Below the pieces are notes generated by a model, which did no database searches, was not told where the DNA came from, and saw nothing but the letters and a program-made list of their open reading frames with translations. Shown piece by piece: positions 1 to 8,453 of a DNA stretch of 64,000 bases. The number at the start of each line of letters is the position of its first letter. Positions within the stretch are counted from its first letter, which is position 1. The position numbers were made by a program, and so were the translations under genes. Origin of the DNA: Pseudarthrobacter equi (GTDB taxonomy: Bacteria; Actinomycetota; Actinomycetes; Actinomycetales; Micrococcaceae); contig NZ_LT629779.1 in assembly GCF_900105535.1 (NCBI RefSeq), positions 1,860,001 to 1,924,000 of the forward strand, read 5' to 3'.

Positions 1-87
1 GGGGTTATCGCCCTTTCGCGGCACCACCCCGAGGTCACCAAGCGCAAGAAGGACGCACGGAAGTCCCCGGGCCGGCCGTCCCACTAG
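1..87 (+). CDS. C-terminal end of an unidentified protein
   Basis: An open frame enters from the left edge and stops at TAG 85-87. The last 28 residues read GVIALSRHHPEVTK followed by a Lys/Arg-rich tail ending GRPSH. The start is outside the window. The basic tail after a short hydrophobic stretch would suit the cytoplasmic end of a membrane protein, but this is only a guess and no family can be named. Frame continuity and a normal gap of 112 bases to the next start support it being a real gene end. Confidence 0.45.
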   Translation, partial: GVIALSRHHPEVTKRKKDARKSPGRPSH

Positions 88-199
88 CCCCATCCGCCCA
101 CCAGCCATCCAGCCCACGAGGCCCAGCCGCGCCGACGCCGGCGGCCAACCGTGCAGCCAGTCAACACTGTCCGCACCGTGACCATCAGGAGCCCTCCAC

Positions 200-1393
200 G
201 TGACCACGCCAGCCGACCAGCCACTGACCATCCTGATCGCCGCGGACACCTACCCGCCCCACGTGAATGGCGCCGCCCAGTTCGGCTACCGCCTCGCCAA
301 GGGCATGACCGGCAGGGGCCACAACGTCCATGTCCTGGCCTGCCGCGACGGCAAGGGCAAAAGCTACTCCGAGTTCCGCGATGAAGCGACCGTTCACCGG
401 CTCCGCTCGCACAGCGTGCCCACGCACGAGACGTTCCGCATCTGCCTCCCCTGGGAGATCAAGAAGGAAATCAGCCTGCTGTTCGACCAGGTCAAGCCTG
501 ATGTGGTGCACATCCAGAGCCACTACATGATTGGCGAGCACGTCCTCTACGAGGCTGTGAAGCGCGGCATCCGGATCGTCGCCACCAACCATTTCATGCC
601 GGAAAACCTCAATCCCTTCCTGCCGTTCCCGCAGTGGTTCAAGGACATCGTGGGACGGATCTCCTGGAAGGACATGGGCAAGGTCATGGGCCAGGCGGAC
701 GTGGTCACCACGCCTACTCCGTTGGCAGCCAAGGCAATGCATGAGCACGCGTTCCTTCGCAAGGTGCTCCCGCTCTCCAACGGCATTGACTCCGCCGCCT
801 ACGAGCTGCAGCCCGGGGAAACCATTGAACCGCACGCCCACCCCACGGTGCTGTTCGCGGGCCGCCTGGCCGAGGAGAAGCACGTGGACGTGCTGATCAA
901 GGCCATCGGCAAGACCCCGCCGGAACTGAACGTGCACCTGGAAATTGTCGGCGGTGGCGAGGTGCGGCCGGCGCTCGAAGAGCTGGTGCAGCGCCTCGGC
1001 CTGGGGGACCGTGTGAAGTTCCTGGGCCTGGCCAGCGACGCGGACCTGCGGAAGGCCTACATCCAGGCCAACCTCTTCTGCATGCCGGGAACGGCCGAGC
1101 TGCAGTCGCTGGTGACGCTCGAGGCCATGTCCGCATCCACCCCGGTGGTCCTGGCAGACGCCATGGCATTGCCGCACCTTGTCCGGGACGGGCAGAACGG
1201 CTACCTGTTCACCCCCAACGACAGCGACGACCTCGCTAAGAAGATCACCCAGATCCTGGAGCTTCCCAGTGACCAGCAGGCCGCGATGGGCCAGGCCAGC
1301 CGCCAGATGGTGGAACCGCACAGCATCCAGGGCACCCTGCAGACCTTTGAGGACCTGTACCGCGGCGCGCGGTACGAGGACATGGTGGTCTGA
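200..1393 (+). CDS. Glycosyltransferase family 4 protein (GT-B fold)
   Basis: This 397-residue protein has the two-domain GT-B layout of GT4 enzymes. The N-terminal acceptor domain opens with DTYPPHVNGAAQFGYRLAKG. The C-terminal nucleotide-sugar domain begins near residue 215 (VLFAGRLAEEKHVDVLIKAI). The GT4 E-x7-E motif is at E300 and E308 (ELQSLVTLE). GT4 members nearest to this pattern are mannosyl- or sulfoquinovosyl-type transferases acting on lipid or cell-envelope acceptors. The real donor and acceptor cannot be read from sequence. There is no signal peptide, so the enzyme should act at the cytoplasmic face of the membrane. The GTG start follows an AGGAG at 188-192. A tRNA follows on the same strand with its own promoter. 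Confidence 0.9.
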   Translation: MTTPADQPLTILIAADTYPPHVNGAAQFGYRLAKGMTGRGHNVHVLACRDGKGKSYSEFRDEATVHRLRSHSVPTHETFRICLPWEIKKEISLLFDQVKPDVVHIQSHYMIGEHVLYEAVKRGIRIVATNHFMPENLNPFLPFPQWFKDIVGRISWKDMGKVMGQADVVTTPTPLAAKAMHEHAFLRKVLPLSNGIDSAAYELQPGETIEPHAHPTVLFAGRLAEEKHVDVLIKAIGKTPPELNVHLEIVGGGEVRPALEELVQRLGLGDRVKFLGLASDADLRKAYIQANLFCMPGTAELQSLVTLEAMSASTPVVLADAMALPHLVRDGQNGYLFTPNDSDDLAKKITQILELPSDQQAAMGQASRQMVEPHSIQGTLQTFEDLYRGARYEDMVV

Positions 1394-1417
1394 CAGCACT
1401 CCGGCATTTGCTAGAGT
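1390..1417 (+). promoter_or_regulatory. Probable promoter of the CAU tRNA
   Basis: A -35-like CTGACA (1390-1395) is followed after 16 bases by a -10-like TAGAGT (1412-1417). The site overlaps the stop codon of the glycosyltransferase gene. A transcript starting near 1424 would carry about 40 bases of 5' extension before the tRNA at 1465. No other comparable pair lies between the gene end and the tRNA. Confidence 0.5.
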
Positions 1418-1464
1418 GTTCCTGCCCTGCCGCCGCGCCCCGCGCGGAAGGCTTGGGGCATTTC

Positions 1465-1538
1465 GGGGCTATAGCTCAGCTGGTTAGAGCGCGGGACTCA
1501 TAATCCTAAGGTCCTCGGTTCAAGTCCGAGTAGCCCTA
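1465..1538 (+). tRNA. tRNA with CAU anticodon (tRNA-Met; lysidine-type tRNA-Ile2 is the alternative)
   Basis: A full 74-base cloverleaf is visible. The acceptor arm is GGGGCTA pairing TAGCCCT, with a G1-U72 wobble. The D stem is GCTC/GAGC, the anticodon loop is CTCATAA (CAT), and the T arm is CTCGG TTCAAGT CCGAG with discriminator A73. CCA is not encoded. It is not an initiator tRNA, because the three G-C pairs of the anticodon stem are absent. The acceptor arm resembles actinobacterial tRNA-Ile(GAU) more than elongator tRNA-Met. An isoleucine tRNA whose C34 is changed to lysidine by TilS is therefore possible. The C27-A43 position in the anticodon stem is unpaired. Confidence 0.93.
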
Positions 1539-1571
1539 CTGCGCCGCGTGCAGCGGCGGCCAGAAATGCGC

Positions 1572-1608
1572 AACCGCGGCCGACGATCAACGTCCGGCCG
1601 CGGTTTTT
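1572..1608 (+). terminator. Rho-independent terminator after the tRNA
   Basis: An 11-bp perfect stem (AACCGCGGCCG at 1572-1582 with CGGCCGCGGTT at 1595-1605) has a 12-base loop and runs into TTTTT at 1604-1608. It lies 34 bases beyond the tRNA 3' end and should end the tRNA transcript. Confidence 0.85.
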
Positions 1609-1706
1609 GCGTTAACCCGGATTCGTGCGCCGGCCGGCACGTGGGTGCCCGCACTGCCGGGCGTCCCCATGGACCCTGTTCCCTTTCCTAACCGCAGGAT
1701 CTGCGG

Positions 1707-1728
1707 TATGTTACTGACCAGTAACATA
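1707..1728. promoter_or_regulatory. Palindromic operator in front of the acyl-CoA dehydrogenase gene
   Basis: TATGTTACTG and CAGTAACATA form a perfect 10-bp inverted repeat with a two-base centre. The core GTTACTGACCAGTAAC (1710-1725) fits GTTA-N8-TAAC, which also occurs twice in front of the TetR gene and carboxylase operon at 21706-21747. The right arm contains TAACAT, a possible -10 element, so binding would block RNA polymerase. A TetR-family repressor of acyl-CoA metabolism is the expected ligand (inference). Confidence 0.75.
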
Positions 1729-1774
1729 CTGAGCCCGTCATTGGGCTAAGCACGCTGATCCCCGGAAGGCAACC

Positions 1775-2965
1775 ATGTCCACTCCTGCTGCAGACCTCCA
1801 TGACCTTCCCTACGCGGACGGCGACTTCTACGCTTTCGAACAGCTCCTCTCCGCCAAGGAGCGGGACCGCCTCGCCGAGGTCCGCGACTTCCTGGCCCGC
1901 GAGGTCCGCCCCATCGCCACGGACTGCTGGAACAGGGGGGAGTTCCCCATGGACCTCATCCCCAAGCTCGCCGAAGTGGACCTCGTCAGCCCTGTCCGGC
2001 GCCAGGGCCACTCCAACCTTTTCGCCGGGCTGGTCCATGCCGAACTGACCCGCGCCGACGCCTCCATCGCCACCTTCCTGGGGGTCCACGACGGTCTCTT
2101 CACGGGGTCCATCGAAGCGCTGGCATCCCGGGAACAGCAGGAGGAGTGGCTGCCGGACATCTACGCGCTGAAGAAGATCGGCGCGTTCGGCCTCACCGAA
2201 CCGCTGGGGGGCAGCGATGTGGCAGGCGGGACCCGCACCACCGCCCGCCGGGACGGCGACACCTGGATCCTGAACGGCGCCAAGCGCTGGATCGGCAACG
2301 CCACCTTCTCCGACTGGGTGGTCATCTACGCCCGCGACGTCGCTGACAACCAGGTCAAGGGCTTCCTCGTGGACACCACCCTGCCCGGTTTCAGTGCCAC
2401 CAGGATCGAAAACAAGATCTCCCTCCGGACTGTGCAGAACGCCGACATTGTCCTCGAGGACGTCGTGGTGCCGGACTTCTTCAAGCTCGCCAACGCGAAC
2501 AGCTTCCGGGATGTCAACAAGGTCCTGAAGGTAACGCGGCTGGCTGTCGCGTGGCAGGCTGTGGGCCAGCAGCTGGCGGCCTTCGACGTTGCCAGAAGCT
2601 ACGCCGTGGAGCGCAAGCAGTTCGGCCGTCCGCTCGCATCCTTCCAGCTCATCCAGAACCAGCTGGTGCAGATCCTGGGCAACGCCGTCAGCTCGATGGG
2701 GATGATGGTGCGGCTCGCCCAGCTCGAAGATGACGGCCTGGCCAAGGATGAGCAGTCTGCCCTGGCCAAGGCCTTCACCACCGAACGGATGCGCGAGAGC
2801 GTGGCCCTGGGGCGGAGCATCCTTGGGGGCAACGGCATCGTCACTGACTATGGCATGGCGAAGATCTTCGCCGACGCGGAGGCGATCTACTCCTACGAAG
2901 GCACAGCCGAGATCAACACCCTGGTCACCGGGCGCGCCATCACCGGTATCTCGGCCATCGTCTAG
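1775..2965 (+). CDS. Acyl-CoA dehydrogenase, glutaryl-CoA dehydrogenase-like
   Basis: This 396-residue flavoprotein has the three acyl-CoA dehydrogenase domains. They are an N-terminal helical domain, a middle beta domain (FGLTEPLGGSDVAG near residue 135) and a C-terminal helical domain. The catalytic base is E375 in YEGTAEINTLVTGRAITG. That motif and the KRWIGNATFSDWVVIYARD segment are closest to the glutaryl-CoA dehydrogenase branch. The enzyme would oxidise an acyl-CoA to the 2-enoyl-CoA with FAD, passing electrons to ETF. The true substrate is uncertain. The ATG follows GGAAGG at a good distance. The stop codon overlaps the convergent peptidase gene. The operator at 1707-1728 points to control together with the leucine-degradation genes. 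Confidence 0.9.
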   Translation: MSTPAADLHDLPYADGDFYAFEQLLSAKERDRLAEVRDFLAREVRPIATDCWNRGEFPMDLIPKLAEVDLVSPVRRQGHSNLFAGLVHAELTRADASIATFLGVHDGLFTGSIEALASREQQEEWLPDIYALKKIGAFGLTEPLGGSDVAGGTRTTARRDGDTWILNGAKRWIGNATFSDWVVIYARDVADNQVKGFLVDTTLPGFSATRIENKISLRTVQNADIVLEDVVVPDFFKLANANSFRDVNKVLKVTRLAVAWQAVGQQLAAFDVARSYAVERKQFGRPLASFQLIQNQLVQILGNAVSSMGMMVRLAQLEDDGLAKDEQSALAKAFTTERMRESVALGRSILGGNGIVTDYGMAKIFADAEAIYSYEGTAEINTLVTGRAITGISAIV

Positions 2966-3543
2966 GGCGTTCCGTGCAGCGGCAGCAGGACTGAAGGCCT
3001 CAGGTCCAGGACAAACTGCAGGGGATTGACGTACTCCTCGCCTTGCCGGACGCCCCAGTGGATACAGCCGGCGGCGGGGCAGTGGCCGGGGAGGGCGGTG
3101 CCGATGACCTGCCCCTGCGTCACCGCGGCGCCGACCGCCAGGGGGCTGTCCACGGGCTCGAAGCTGCTCCGCAGGCCGGCACCGTGATCTATGGTGATCA
3201 CCGGCCGGTCCACCACCACGCCCACGAAGCTGACAGTTCCGGCCGCCGGCGACACCACTTCCGCCGCCGGACCTGCCGTCTCCAGGTCCACTCCCCGGTG
3301 GCCGCTGAGCCACGGTTTGGGCGGCGGATCAAAGCTGCGCAGTACCCGCGGGCGGGGTGACAGCGGCCAGTCCCACGACGGGCGGGCAACGGAGGCGCCC
3401 ACGTCTTCCGCCGCCGTCGGAAGCGCCTGGAGCGTTGCCGCCGCGGGGACCGGCCCCCGCGGACTGAGGGACAGCGGCTCGGGAATGTATGAGACCGACG
3501 CAGGAAGCAGCAGCAGTGCGGCAAGCAGGACCGGTGGTTTCAT
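2962..3543 (-). CDS. Secreted M23-family (LytM-like) peptidase domain protein
   Basis: This 193-residue protein has an N-terminal signal peptide (hydrophobic residues 5-18). A proline-rich stretch follows, then an M23 domain from about residue 78. Visible zinc ligands are H82 and D86 in GHRGVDLE and H162 in CIHWGV. The first residue of the usual HxH pair, the catalytic histidine in LytM enzymes, is cysteine here (C160). Actinobacterial M23 proteins of this kind often carry the CxHWG form, so activity may differ from classical endopeptidases. It would act on peptidoglycan outside the membrane. A small M23 gene next to rpsB is a recurrent actinobacterial arrangement. It converges on the dehydrogenase gene with overlapping stop codons. 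Confidence 0.85.
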   Translation of the reverse strand: MKPPVLLAALLLLPASVSYIPEPLSLSPRGPVPAAATLQALPTAAEDVGASVARPSWDWPLSPRPRVLRSFDPPPKPWLSGHRGVDLETAGPAAEVVSPAAGTVSFVGVVVDRPVITIDHGAGLRSSFEPVDSPLAVGAAVTQGQVIGTALPGHCPAAGCIHWGVRQGEEYVNPLQFVLDLRPSVLLPLHGTP

Positions 3544-3651
3544 GTGCCCAGCATGCGCCCGTCAAAACCGCGCGGTCACGGGCCTCCCGCGCCTATGTGG
3601 AAAAGCCCCGAAGGCACCCGCCGCGCGTCCCGTGGGCGGTGGTCCCTGTAG

Positions 3652-3988
3652 TACTATTGACGGAGCAGTTTGCTGCGCCCTCAACGCGTCCGCCCCGGCA
3701 GTCCACCTTTTCGGTGATGCTGCCTGTCCAGGTTGCGTCGGCACAACTCATTCAGGAGTGTGGGGGAGCGGCCGGCTGACTACGCGCATCCAGCCCTCCA
3801 ACGGCATGGCCCCGGCCACACCAATGGAGGATCGCGCCTCCTGCGGTCCGTCCAACAGTACGGATGGGAAGCGCGATGGATGCCAGGAGCACGGCCCAAT
3901 CCGGGCCACGCTAATCAACCGTCAACTATTGGCAGGGTAAGAAGCCTCGCGGCTATCTCATGAATGACCTGCCGGAAGGAGCGTCGGC
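3652..3988 (+). promoter_or_regulatory. Probable rpsB promoter and long structured 5' leader
   Basis: The 445-base gap between the peptidase start and rpsB has no convincing gene. A -10-like TACTAT lies at 3652-3657, which would give a leader of roughly 325 bases. Inside it, ATCGCGC (3831-3837) pairs with GCGCGAT (3871-3877) around an inner stem TCCGT (3847-3851) with ACGGA (3860-3864). S2 leaders elsewhere control their own operon through RNA structure. A similar role here is an inference. No -35 consensus is obvious. Confidence 0.4.
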
Positions 3989-4873
3989 ATGCCCGTCGTA
4001 ACTATGCGCCAGCTGCTTGACAGCGGCGTCCACTTTGGACACCAGACCCGCCGTTGGAACCCGAAGATGAAGCGCTTCATCTTCACCGAGCGCAACGGCA
4101 TCTACATCATTGACCTTCAGCAGTCGCTGTCCTACATCGACCGCGCCTACGAGTTCGTGAAGGCCACCGTTGCCCACGGCGGCACCGTACTCTTCGTCGG
4201 CACCAAGAAGCAGGCCCAGGAAGCAATCGCTGAGCAGGCCACCCGCGTGGGCCAGCCCTACGTGAACCAGCGCTGGCTCGGCGGCATGCTGACCAACTTC
4301 CAGACGGTCGCCAAGCGTATCCAGCGTATGAAGGAACTCGAAGAGATCGACTTCGACGACGTTGCTGGTTCCGCTTACACCAAGAAGGAATTGCTGCTCC
4401 TCAAGCGCGAGCTCACCAAGCTCGAGTCCAACCTGGGCGGTATCCGCAACCTGACCAAGGCACCTTCCGTGCTCTGGATCGTGGACACCAAGAAGGAACA
4501 CCTCGCCGTTGACGAGGCCAAGAAGCTGAACATCCCGGTTGTGGCCATCCTGGACACCAACTGCGATCCCGACGAAGTCGATTTCCCGATCCCGGGCAAC
4601 GACGACGCCATCCGCTCCGTGAACCTCCTGACCCGCGTTGTTGCCGACGCCGTCGCCGAGGGCCTGATCGCCCGCAACAACCGCGGCTCGGGCACCACCG
4701 AAGCTCCCGAAGAGCCTCTGGCTGAGTGGGAGCGCGAGCTCCTCGAAGGCAGCAAGGCCGAGGAAGCTGCTGCGGCTGCTCCGGCAGAAAACGCTGAAGC
4801 CCCGGCTGCTGCTGACGCTTCCGCCGAGGAAGCCCCGGCTGCTGCCGAGGCTCCCGCCGAAGACGCCAAGTAA
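3989..4873 (+). CDS. rpsB: 30S ribosomal protein S2
   Basis: S2 binds the back of the 30S head-body junction and is needed for S1 binding and translation start. The protein has 294 residues. It opens with the typical [20 protein letters not shown] and keeps the [22 protein letters not shown] and [14 protein letters not shown] blocks. The last ~50 residues are almost only Ala, Glu and Pro, an acidic tail common in actinobacterial S2 proteins. The ATG has GGAAGGAG upstream. It heads the rpsB-tsf pair, with a strong hairpin between the two genes. Confidence 0.98.
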   Translation: MPVVTMRQLLDSGVHFGHQTRRWNPKMKRFIFTERNGIYIIDLQQSLSYIDRAYEFVKATVAHGGTVLFVGTKKQAQEAIAEQATRVGQPYVNQRWLGGMLTNFQTVAKRIQRMKELEEIDFDDVAGSAYTKKELLLLKRELTKLESNLGGIRNLTKAPSVLWIVDTKKEHLAVDEAKKLNIPVVAILDTNCDPDEVDFPIPGNDDAIRSVNLLTRVVADAVAEGLIARNNRGSGTTEAPEEPLAEWERELLEGSKAEEAAAAAPAENAEAPAAADASAEEAPAAAEAPAEDAK

Positions 4874-4917
4874 CACAGCTAAATCCGGATTCTCCGTGCT
4901 GTCCGCAGCCGGAGCTG

Positions 4918-4960
4918 CTGACAGGATGGCCGCCCGCACCGCGGGCAGCCATCCTGTCAG
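4918..4960 (+). other. Strong intergenic hairpin between rpsB and tsf
   Basis: CTGACAGGATGGC (4918-4930) pairs perfectly with GCCATCCTGTCAG (4948-4960). Six further pairs form above one mismatch, with a three-base loop. There is no T-run after it, so it is not a standard intrinsic terminator. It could be an attenuator, an RNase processing site or a stabiliser that sets different S2 and EF-Ts levels. Confidence 0.7.
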
Positions 4961-4999
4961 TCCGTACACCACAACAAATTTCTAGACAGAGGGGTTCAC

Positions 5000-5836
5000 A
5001 TGGCGAACTACACTGCCGCTGACATCAAGGCCCTGCGCGAGCGCACCGGCGCCGGCATGATGGACGTCAAGAAGGCTCTTGACGAAGCCAACGGTGATGC
5101 CGAAAAGGCCATCGAAATCATCCGCATCAAGGGCCTCAAGGGCGCCACCAAGCGCGAAGGCCGCTCCACCGCTGAGGGCCTCGTTGCCGCCAAGGTCAGC
5201 AACGGCGTCGGCGTCATGATCGAGGTCAACTGCGAGACCGACTTCGTTGCCAAGGCTGACAAGTTCATCCAGCTGGCCGACAAGGTCCTGGCCGTCGCCG
5301 TCGAGTCCGGCGCTGCCGACCTCGAAACCCTCCTCGCCACCGATGTCGACGGCAAGCCGCTGTCCGAGGTCGTCATCGAAGAAGGCGCTGTCCTGGGCGA
5401 AAAGGTCGTCGTCCGCCGCATTTCCCGCATCGAGGGTGCAACGGTTGATGCCTACCTGCACAAGACCTCGAAGGACCTCCCGGCCCAGGTCGGCGTCCTG
5501 TTCGCTGTCGACGGTGAAAGCGAAGCCGCTGCCACCGCCGCGCACGACGTCGCCGTCCACATCGCCGCCATGGCCCCGAACTACCTGACCCGCGAGGACG
5601 TTCCGTCCGACCTGGTCGAGTCCGAGCGCCGCATCGCCGAAGAGACCGCAAAGGCCGAGGGCAAGCCCGAAGCCGCCCTCACCAAGATTGTGGAAGGCCG
5701 CGTTACGGGCTTCTACAAGGGTGAGGTGCTGGTTGACCAGGCCTTCGCCAAGGACGCCAAGAAGTCCGTGGCCCAGATCCTCGAAGAGGCCGGTGTCAAG
5801 GGAACCGCGTTCGCGCGTTTCCGCGTCGGCGCCTAG
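5000..5836 (+). CDS. tsf: Elongation factor Ts
   Basis: EF-Ts is the guanine-nucleotide exchange factor that recycles EF-Tu-GDP. The 278-residue protein starts MANYTAADIKALRERTGAGM, the UBA-like N-terminal module. It contains the core EF-Tu-binding segment with IEVNCETDFVAK near residue 75, where the TDFV signature contacts EF-Tu. The length is normal for the actinobacterial form. The ATG is preceded by AGAGGGG at a suitable distance. It follows rpsB after 126 bases and is closed by a strong terminator. Confidence 0.98.
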   Translation: MANYTAADIKALRERTGAGMMDVKKALDEANGDAEKAIEIIRIKGLKGATKREGRSTAEGLVAAKVSNGVGVMIEVNCETDFVAKADKFIQLADKVLAVAVESGAADLETLLATDVDGKPLSEVVIEEGAVLGEKVVVRRISRIEGATVDAYLHKTSKDLPAQVGVLFAVDGESEAAATAAHDVAVHIAAMAPNYLTREDVPSDLVESERRIAEETAKAEGKPEAALTKIVEGRVTGFYKGEVLVDQAFAKDAKKSVAQILEEAGVKGTAFARFRVGA

Positions 5837-5846
5837 TCGAACATGT

Positions 5847-5879
5847 AAGGGGGTGGCCACTTCGGTGGCCGCCCCTTTT
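5847..5879 (+). terminator. Rho-independent terminator after tsf
   Basis: A 14-bp stem with two G-U pairs is capped by the very stable C(TTCG)G tetraloop at 5860-5865. The 3' arm runs into TTTT ending at 5879. It separates the rpsB-tsf unit from pyrH. Confidence 0.9.
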
Positions 5880-5983
5880 GCATGCGCAGGGTTTGTGCCT
5901 GCGCTGCGCACCGGCACCGCCGGTTCCGGCCACTGGTTCCGGCAGGATAACCTTTTTTCGAACGTCACCAACCGGAAGGCACC

Positions 5984-6721
5984 ATGGAAGCCGTCAAAAC
6001 ATCAATGCAGCAAGAGAAGAGCCGACGGCGGGTCCTCCTGAAGCTCTCCGGCGAGGTCTTCGGTGGCGGGAAGCTCGGTGTCGATCCCGAGACCGTCCGT
6101 AACGTCGCCAAGCAGATTGCCGCGGCCGTCCCGGACGTTGAGGTGGCCATCGTGGTGGGAGGCGGCAATTTCTTCCGCGGCGCCGAGCTGTCCCAGAGCG
6201 GCATGGACCGCTCGCGGGCGGACTACATGGGAATGCTCGGCACCGTCATGAACTGCCTCGCCCTGCAGGACTTCCTGGAGCAGGCCGGCGTGGAGACGCG
6301 CGTGCAGAGCGCCATCACCATGGGACAGGTGGCTGAGGCCTACATCCCGCGCCGCGCCATCCGCCACATGGAAAAGGGCCGCGTCGTCATCTTCGGTGCC
6401 GGTGCCGGCCTGCCGTACTTCTCCACGGACACCGTGGCTGCACAGCGCGCCCTGGAAGTCCACGCGGACGTTGTCCTCATGGCCAAGAGCGGCGTGGACG
6501 CCGTCTACACCGCGGACCCCAAGAAGGATCCCACCGCCGAACGGCTGGAGACCCTGAGCTACGACGACGCCCTGCGCCGCGACATCCGCGTAATGGACCA
6601 GACCGCCATGACCATGTGCAAGGACAATGACCTGTCCATGGTGGTGTTCGGCATGGAAGGCGAAGGCAACGTCACCCGCGCCATCCGTGGAGAGAAGCTG
6701 GGCACCCTGGTCTCCGCCTAG
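5984..6721 (+). CDS. pyrH: Uridylate kinase (UMP kinase)
   Basis: PyrH phosphorylates UMP to UDP using ATP, the committed kinase step for pyrimidine nucleotides. It belongs to the amino-acid kinase fold. The 245-residue protein shows the N-terminal [14 protein letters not shown] motif, [13 protein letters not shown] for phosphate and UMP contacts, and [19 protein letters not shown] near residue 165. Bacterial PyrH is typically a hexamer with GTP activation and UTP inhibition. The start follows GGAAGG. The order tsf-pyrH-frr-cdsA is conserved across actinobacteria. Confidence 0.97.
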   Translation: MEAVKTSMQQEKSRRRVLLKLSGEVFGGGKLGVDPETVRNVAKQIAAAVPDVEVAIVVGGGNFFRGAELSQSGMDRSRADYMGMLGTVMNCLALQDFLEQAGVETRVQSAITMGQVAEAYIPRRAIRHMEKGRVVIFGAGAGLPYFSTDTVAAQRALEVHADVVLMAKSGVDAVYTADPKKDPTAERLETLSYDDALRRDIRVMDQTAMTMCKDNDLSMVVFGMEGEGNVTRAIRGEKLGTLVSA

Positions 6722-6845
6722 CTCCGGCTAGGATGTTTTCAGGACAGTTCCGCTGCCGCCCCCGGGCGGTGGCGGAAGCAGCGACAGAGAACCACGCGTG
6801 CATGGAGCCGGCGTCCCGGACCGCACCAGAACCCCAGGAGAGACC

Positions 6846-7403
6846 GTGATCGAAGAAACCTTGCTCGAAGCCGAAGAGAAGATGGACAAGGCCGTAGAGG
6901 TTGCCAAGGAAGACTTCGCTTCCATCCGCACCGGCCGCGCCAACCCCGGCCTGTACAACAGGGTCCTGGTGGACTACTACGGCTCGCCCACACCCCTGCA
7001 GCAGCTCGCCTCGTTCGCCATCCCTGACGCCCGCACCATCCTGGTCACCCCGTTCGACAAGACCGCACTGCGGGACATCGAACGCGCTCTGAGCGATTCC
7101 GAGGTAGGAGCCAACCCGTCCAACGACGGCAACGTCATCCGGATCACCATCCCGGAGCTGACCAAGGAACGCCGCAAGGAATACGTCAAGATCGTCAAGA
7201 CCAAGGGCGAGGACGCCAAGGTGTCCATCCGCAATATCCGCCGCAAGGCCAAGGAAGCCCTGGACCGCCTGGTCAAGGACGGCGAAGCCGGCGAAGACGA
7301 GGGCACCCGGGCCGAAAAGGAGCTGGACGGCCTGACCAAGGCCCACGTGGATGGCATCGATGAGCTGCTCAAGCGCAAGGAAGCAGAGCTGCTCGAAGTC
7401 TGA
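6846..7403 (+). CDS. frr: Ribosome recycling factor
   Basis: With EF-G, RRF splits post-termination ribosomes. The GTG at 6846 is chosen because AGGAGA lies just upstream and it gives the standard 185 residues. An ATG 48 bases earlier would add an atypical extension. The protein keeps [23 protein letters not shown] near the N terminus and the conserved helix [20 protein letters not shown]. The long helical-bundle domain is rich in Lys and Glu. Its TGA shares one base with the cdsA ATG, indicating translational coupling. Confidence 0.97.
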   Translation: MIEETLLEAEEKMDKAVEVAKEDFASIRTGRANPGLYNRVLVDYYGSPTPLQQLASFAIPDARTILVTPFDKTALRDIERALSDSEVGANPSNDGNVIRITIPELTKERRKEYVKIVKTKGEDAKVSIRNIRRKAKEALDRLVKDGEAGEDEGTRAEKELDGLTKAHVDGIDELLKRKEAELLEV

Positions 7404-8329
7404 TGGGCCAGGCAGATCAGGCCCCCGCACCACGGGCGCGCATAAGGGGGAAGCAGCCCAGGAGCAACCCAACGCCCAAGGCCGGCCGGAACCTTCCGGC
7501 GGCCGTGGGGGTGGGCCTGGCCATGCTGCTCGCCGTGCTGGGCGGGCTGCTGTTCCTTCCGCTGGGTTTCGTGGCGGTCACCACTACGTTCGCCATCTTC
7601 GGTGTCTGGGAAATCTACCGTGCCCTGGAGGCCAACGGCACCAGGATGCCTATCGTTCCGGTAATGACCGGCACGGTGGCCATGCCGTTCGTGGCGTACT
7701 TTGGGGGCGTCGAAAGCCTGCTCTTCGCCATGCTCCTGAGCTCGGTGGCGGTGCTGCTCTGGAGATCCATCGACACCGCCGCAGGCTCGGCCAACAGTAT
7801 TTTTGCCGGGGTCTTCACCCTCGGCTGGGTGCCGTTCTTCATCAGCTTCGCCGCGCTTCCGCTGCACGCCTCCGGGGGTGCGACCCCGCTGGGCCTCTGG
7901 CCGGGAGGTGCCGTTCCGGAAGGCGCCTGGCAGATCGCCGTCATGCTGCTGCTGGTGGTCTCCAATGACACGTTCGGCTACCTGGTGGGAGCATCGCTGG
8001 GCAAGCACCCCATGGCGCCCAAGATCAGCCCCAAGAAGTCCTGGGAAGGCTTTGCCGGATCAGTGGCCGGCGCCGTCCTGATCGGCGTCCTCGCCTGCCT
8101 CTTCATTCTGGACAAGCCCTGGTGGGTGGGCGTGGTCCTGGCCGTCGGCACCGTGGCCGCGTCCACAGCCGGCGACCTTGCCGAGTCCATGGTGAAACGC
8201 GAACTTGGCGTCAAGGACATGAGCAGCATCCTGCCCGGGCACGGCGGGGTCATGGACCGGCTGGACTCCATCGTGTTTGCGTCCCCGCTGGTCTACGTCC
8301 TTTACGGGTTCGTCACCGGAAGCTGGTAA
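7403..8329 (+). CDS. cdsA: Phosphatidate cytidylyltransferase
   Basis: CdsA makes CDP-diacylglycerol from CTP and phosphatidic acid, the branch point for membrane phospholipids. The 308-residue protein has a basic N-terminal tail of about 30 residues, several transmembrane segments, and the full family signature near the C terminus: SMVKRELGVKDMSSILPGHG then GVMDRLD. The start overlaps the frr stop by one base. A perfect 14-bp hairpin without a T-run follows the stop. Confidence 0.96.
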   Translation: MGQADQAPAPRARIRGKQPRSNPTPKAGRNLPAAVGVGLAMLLAVLGGLLFLPLGFVAVTTTFAIFGVWEIYRALEANGTRMPIVPVMTGTVAMPFVAYFGGVESLLFAMLLSSVAVLLWRSIDTAAGSANSIFAGVFTLGWVPFFISFAALPLHASGGATPLGLWPGGAVPEGAWQIAVMLLLVVSNDTFGYLVGASLGKHPMAPKISPKKSWEGFAGSVAGAVLIGVLACLFILDKPWWVGVVLAVGTVAASTAGDLAESMVKRELGVKDMSSILPGHGGVMDRLDSIVFASPLVYVLYGFVTGSW

Positions 8330-8331
8330 AC

Positions 8332-8363
8332 CCCTGCTTGCGGGGAAGCCCCCGCAAGCAGGG
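8332..8363. other. Perfect hairpin after cdsA
   Basis: CCCTGCTTGCGGGG (8332-8345) pairs with CCCCGCAAGCAGGG (8350-8363) around the loop AAGC. It is followed by AAAA rather than T residues, so on the + strand it lacks the usual terminator tail. It may still end or protect the rpsB-cdsA transcripts, since many high-GC actinobacterial terminators have weak U-tracts. Confidence 0.65.
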
Positions 8364-8453
8364 AAAAGGACGGCCCTCACAGGTCAGCATTATCCCGGCA
8401 CCAATAGACTGGTGCCACAGCGCTACGGCTGAAGAGCATTGAAGGAACCAACA

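Noticed and set aside
185..1399. A 404-residue open frame antisense to the glycosyltransferase
   Set aside because: It is the mirror of a real gene in GC-rich DNA; its protein is rich in His/Gly/Val/Leu without any motif, while the + strand frame has clear GT4 motifs.
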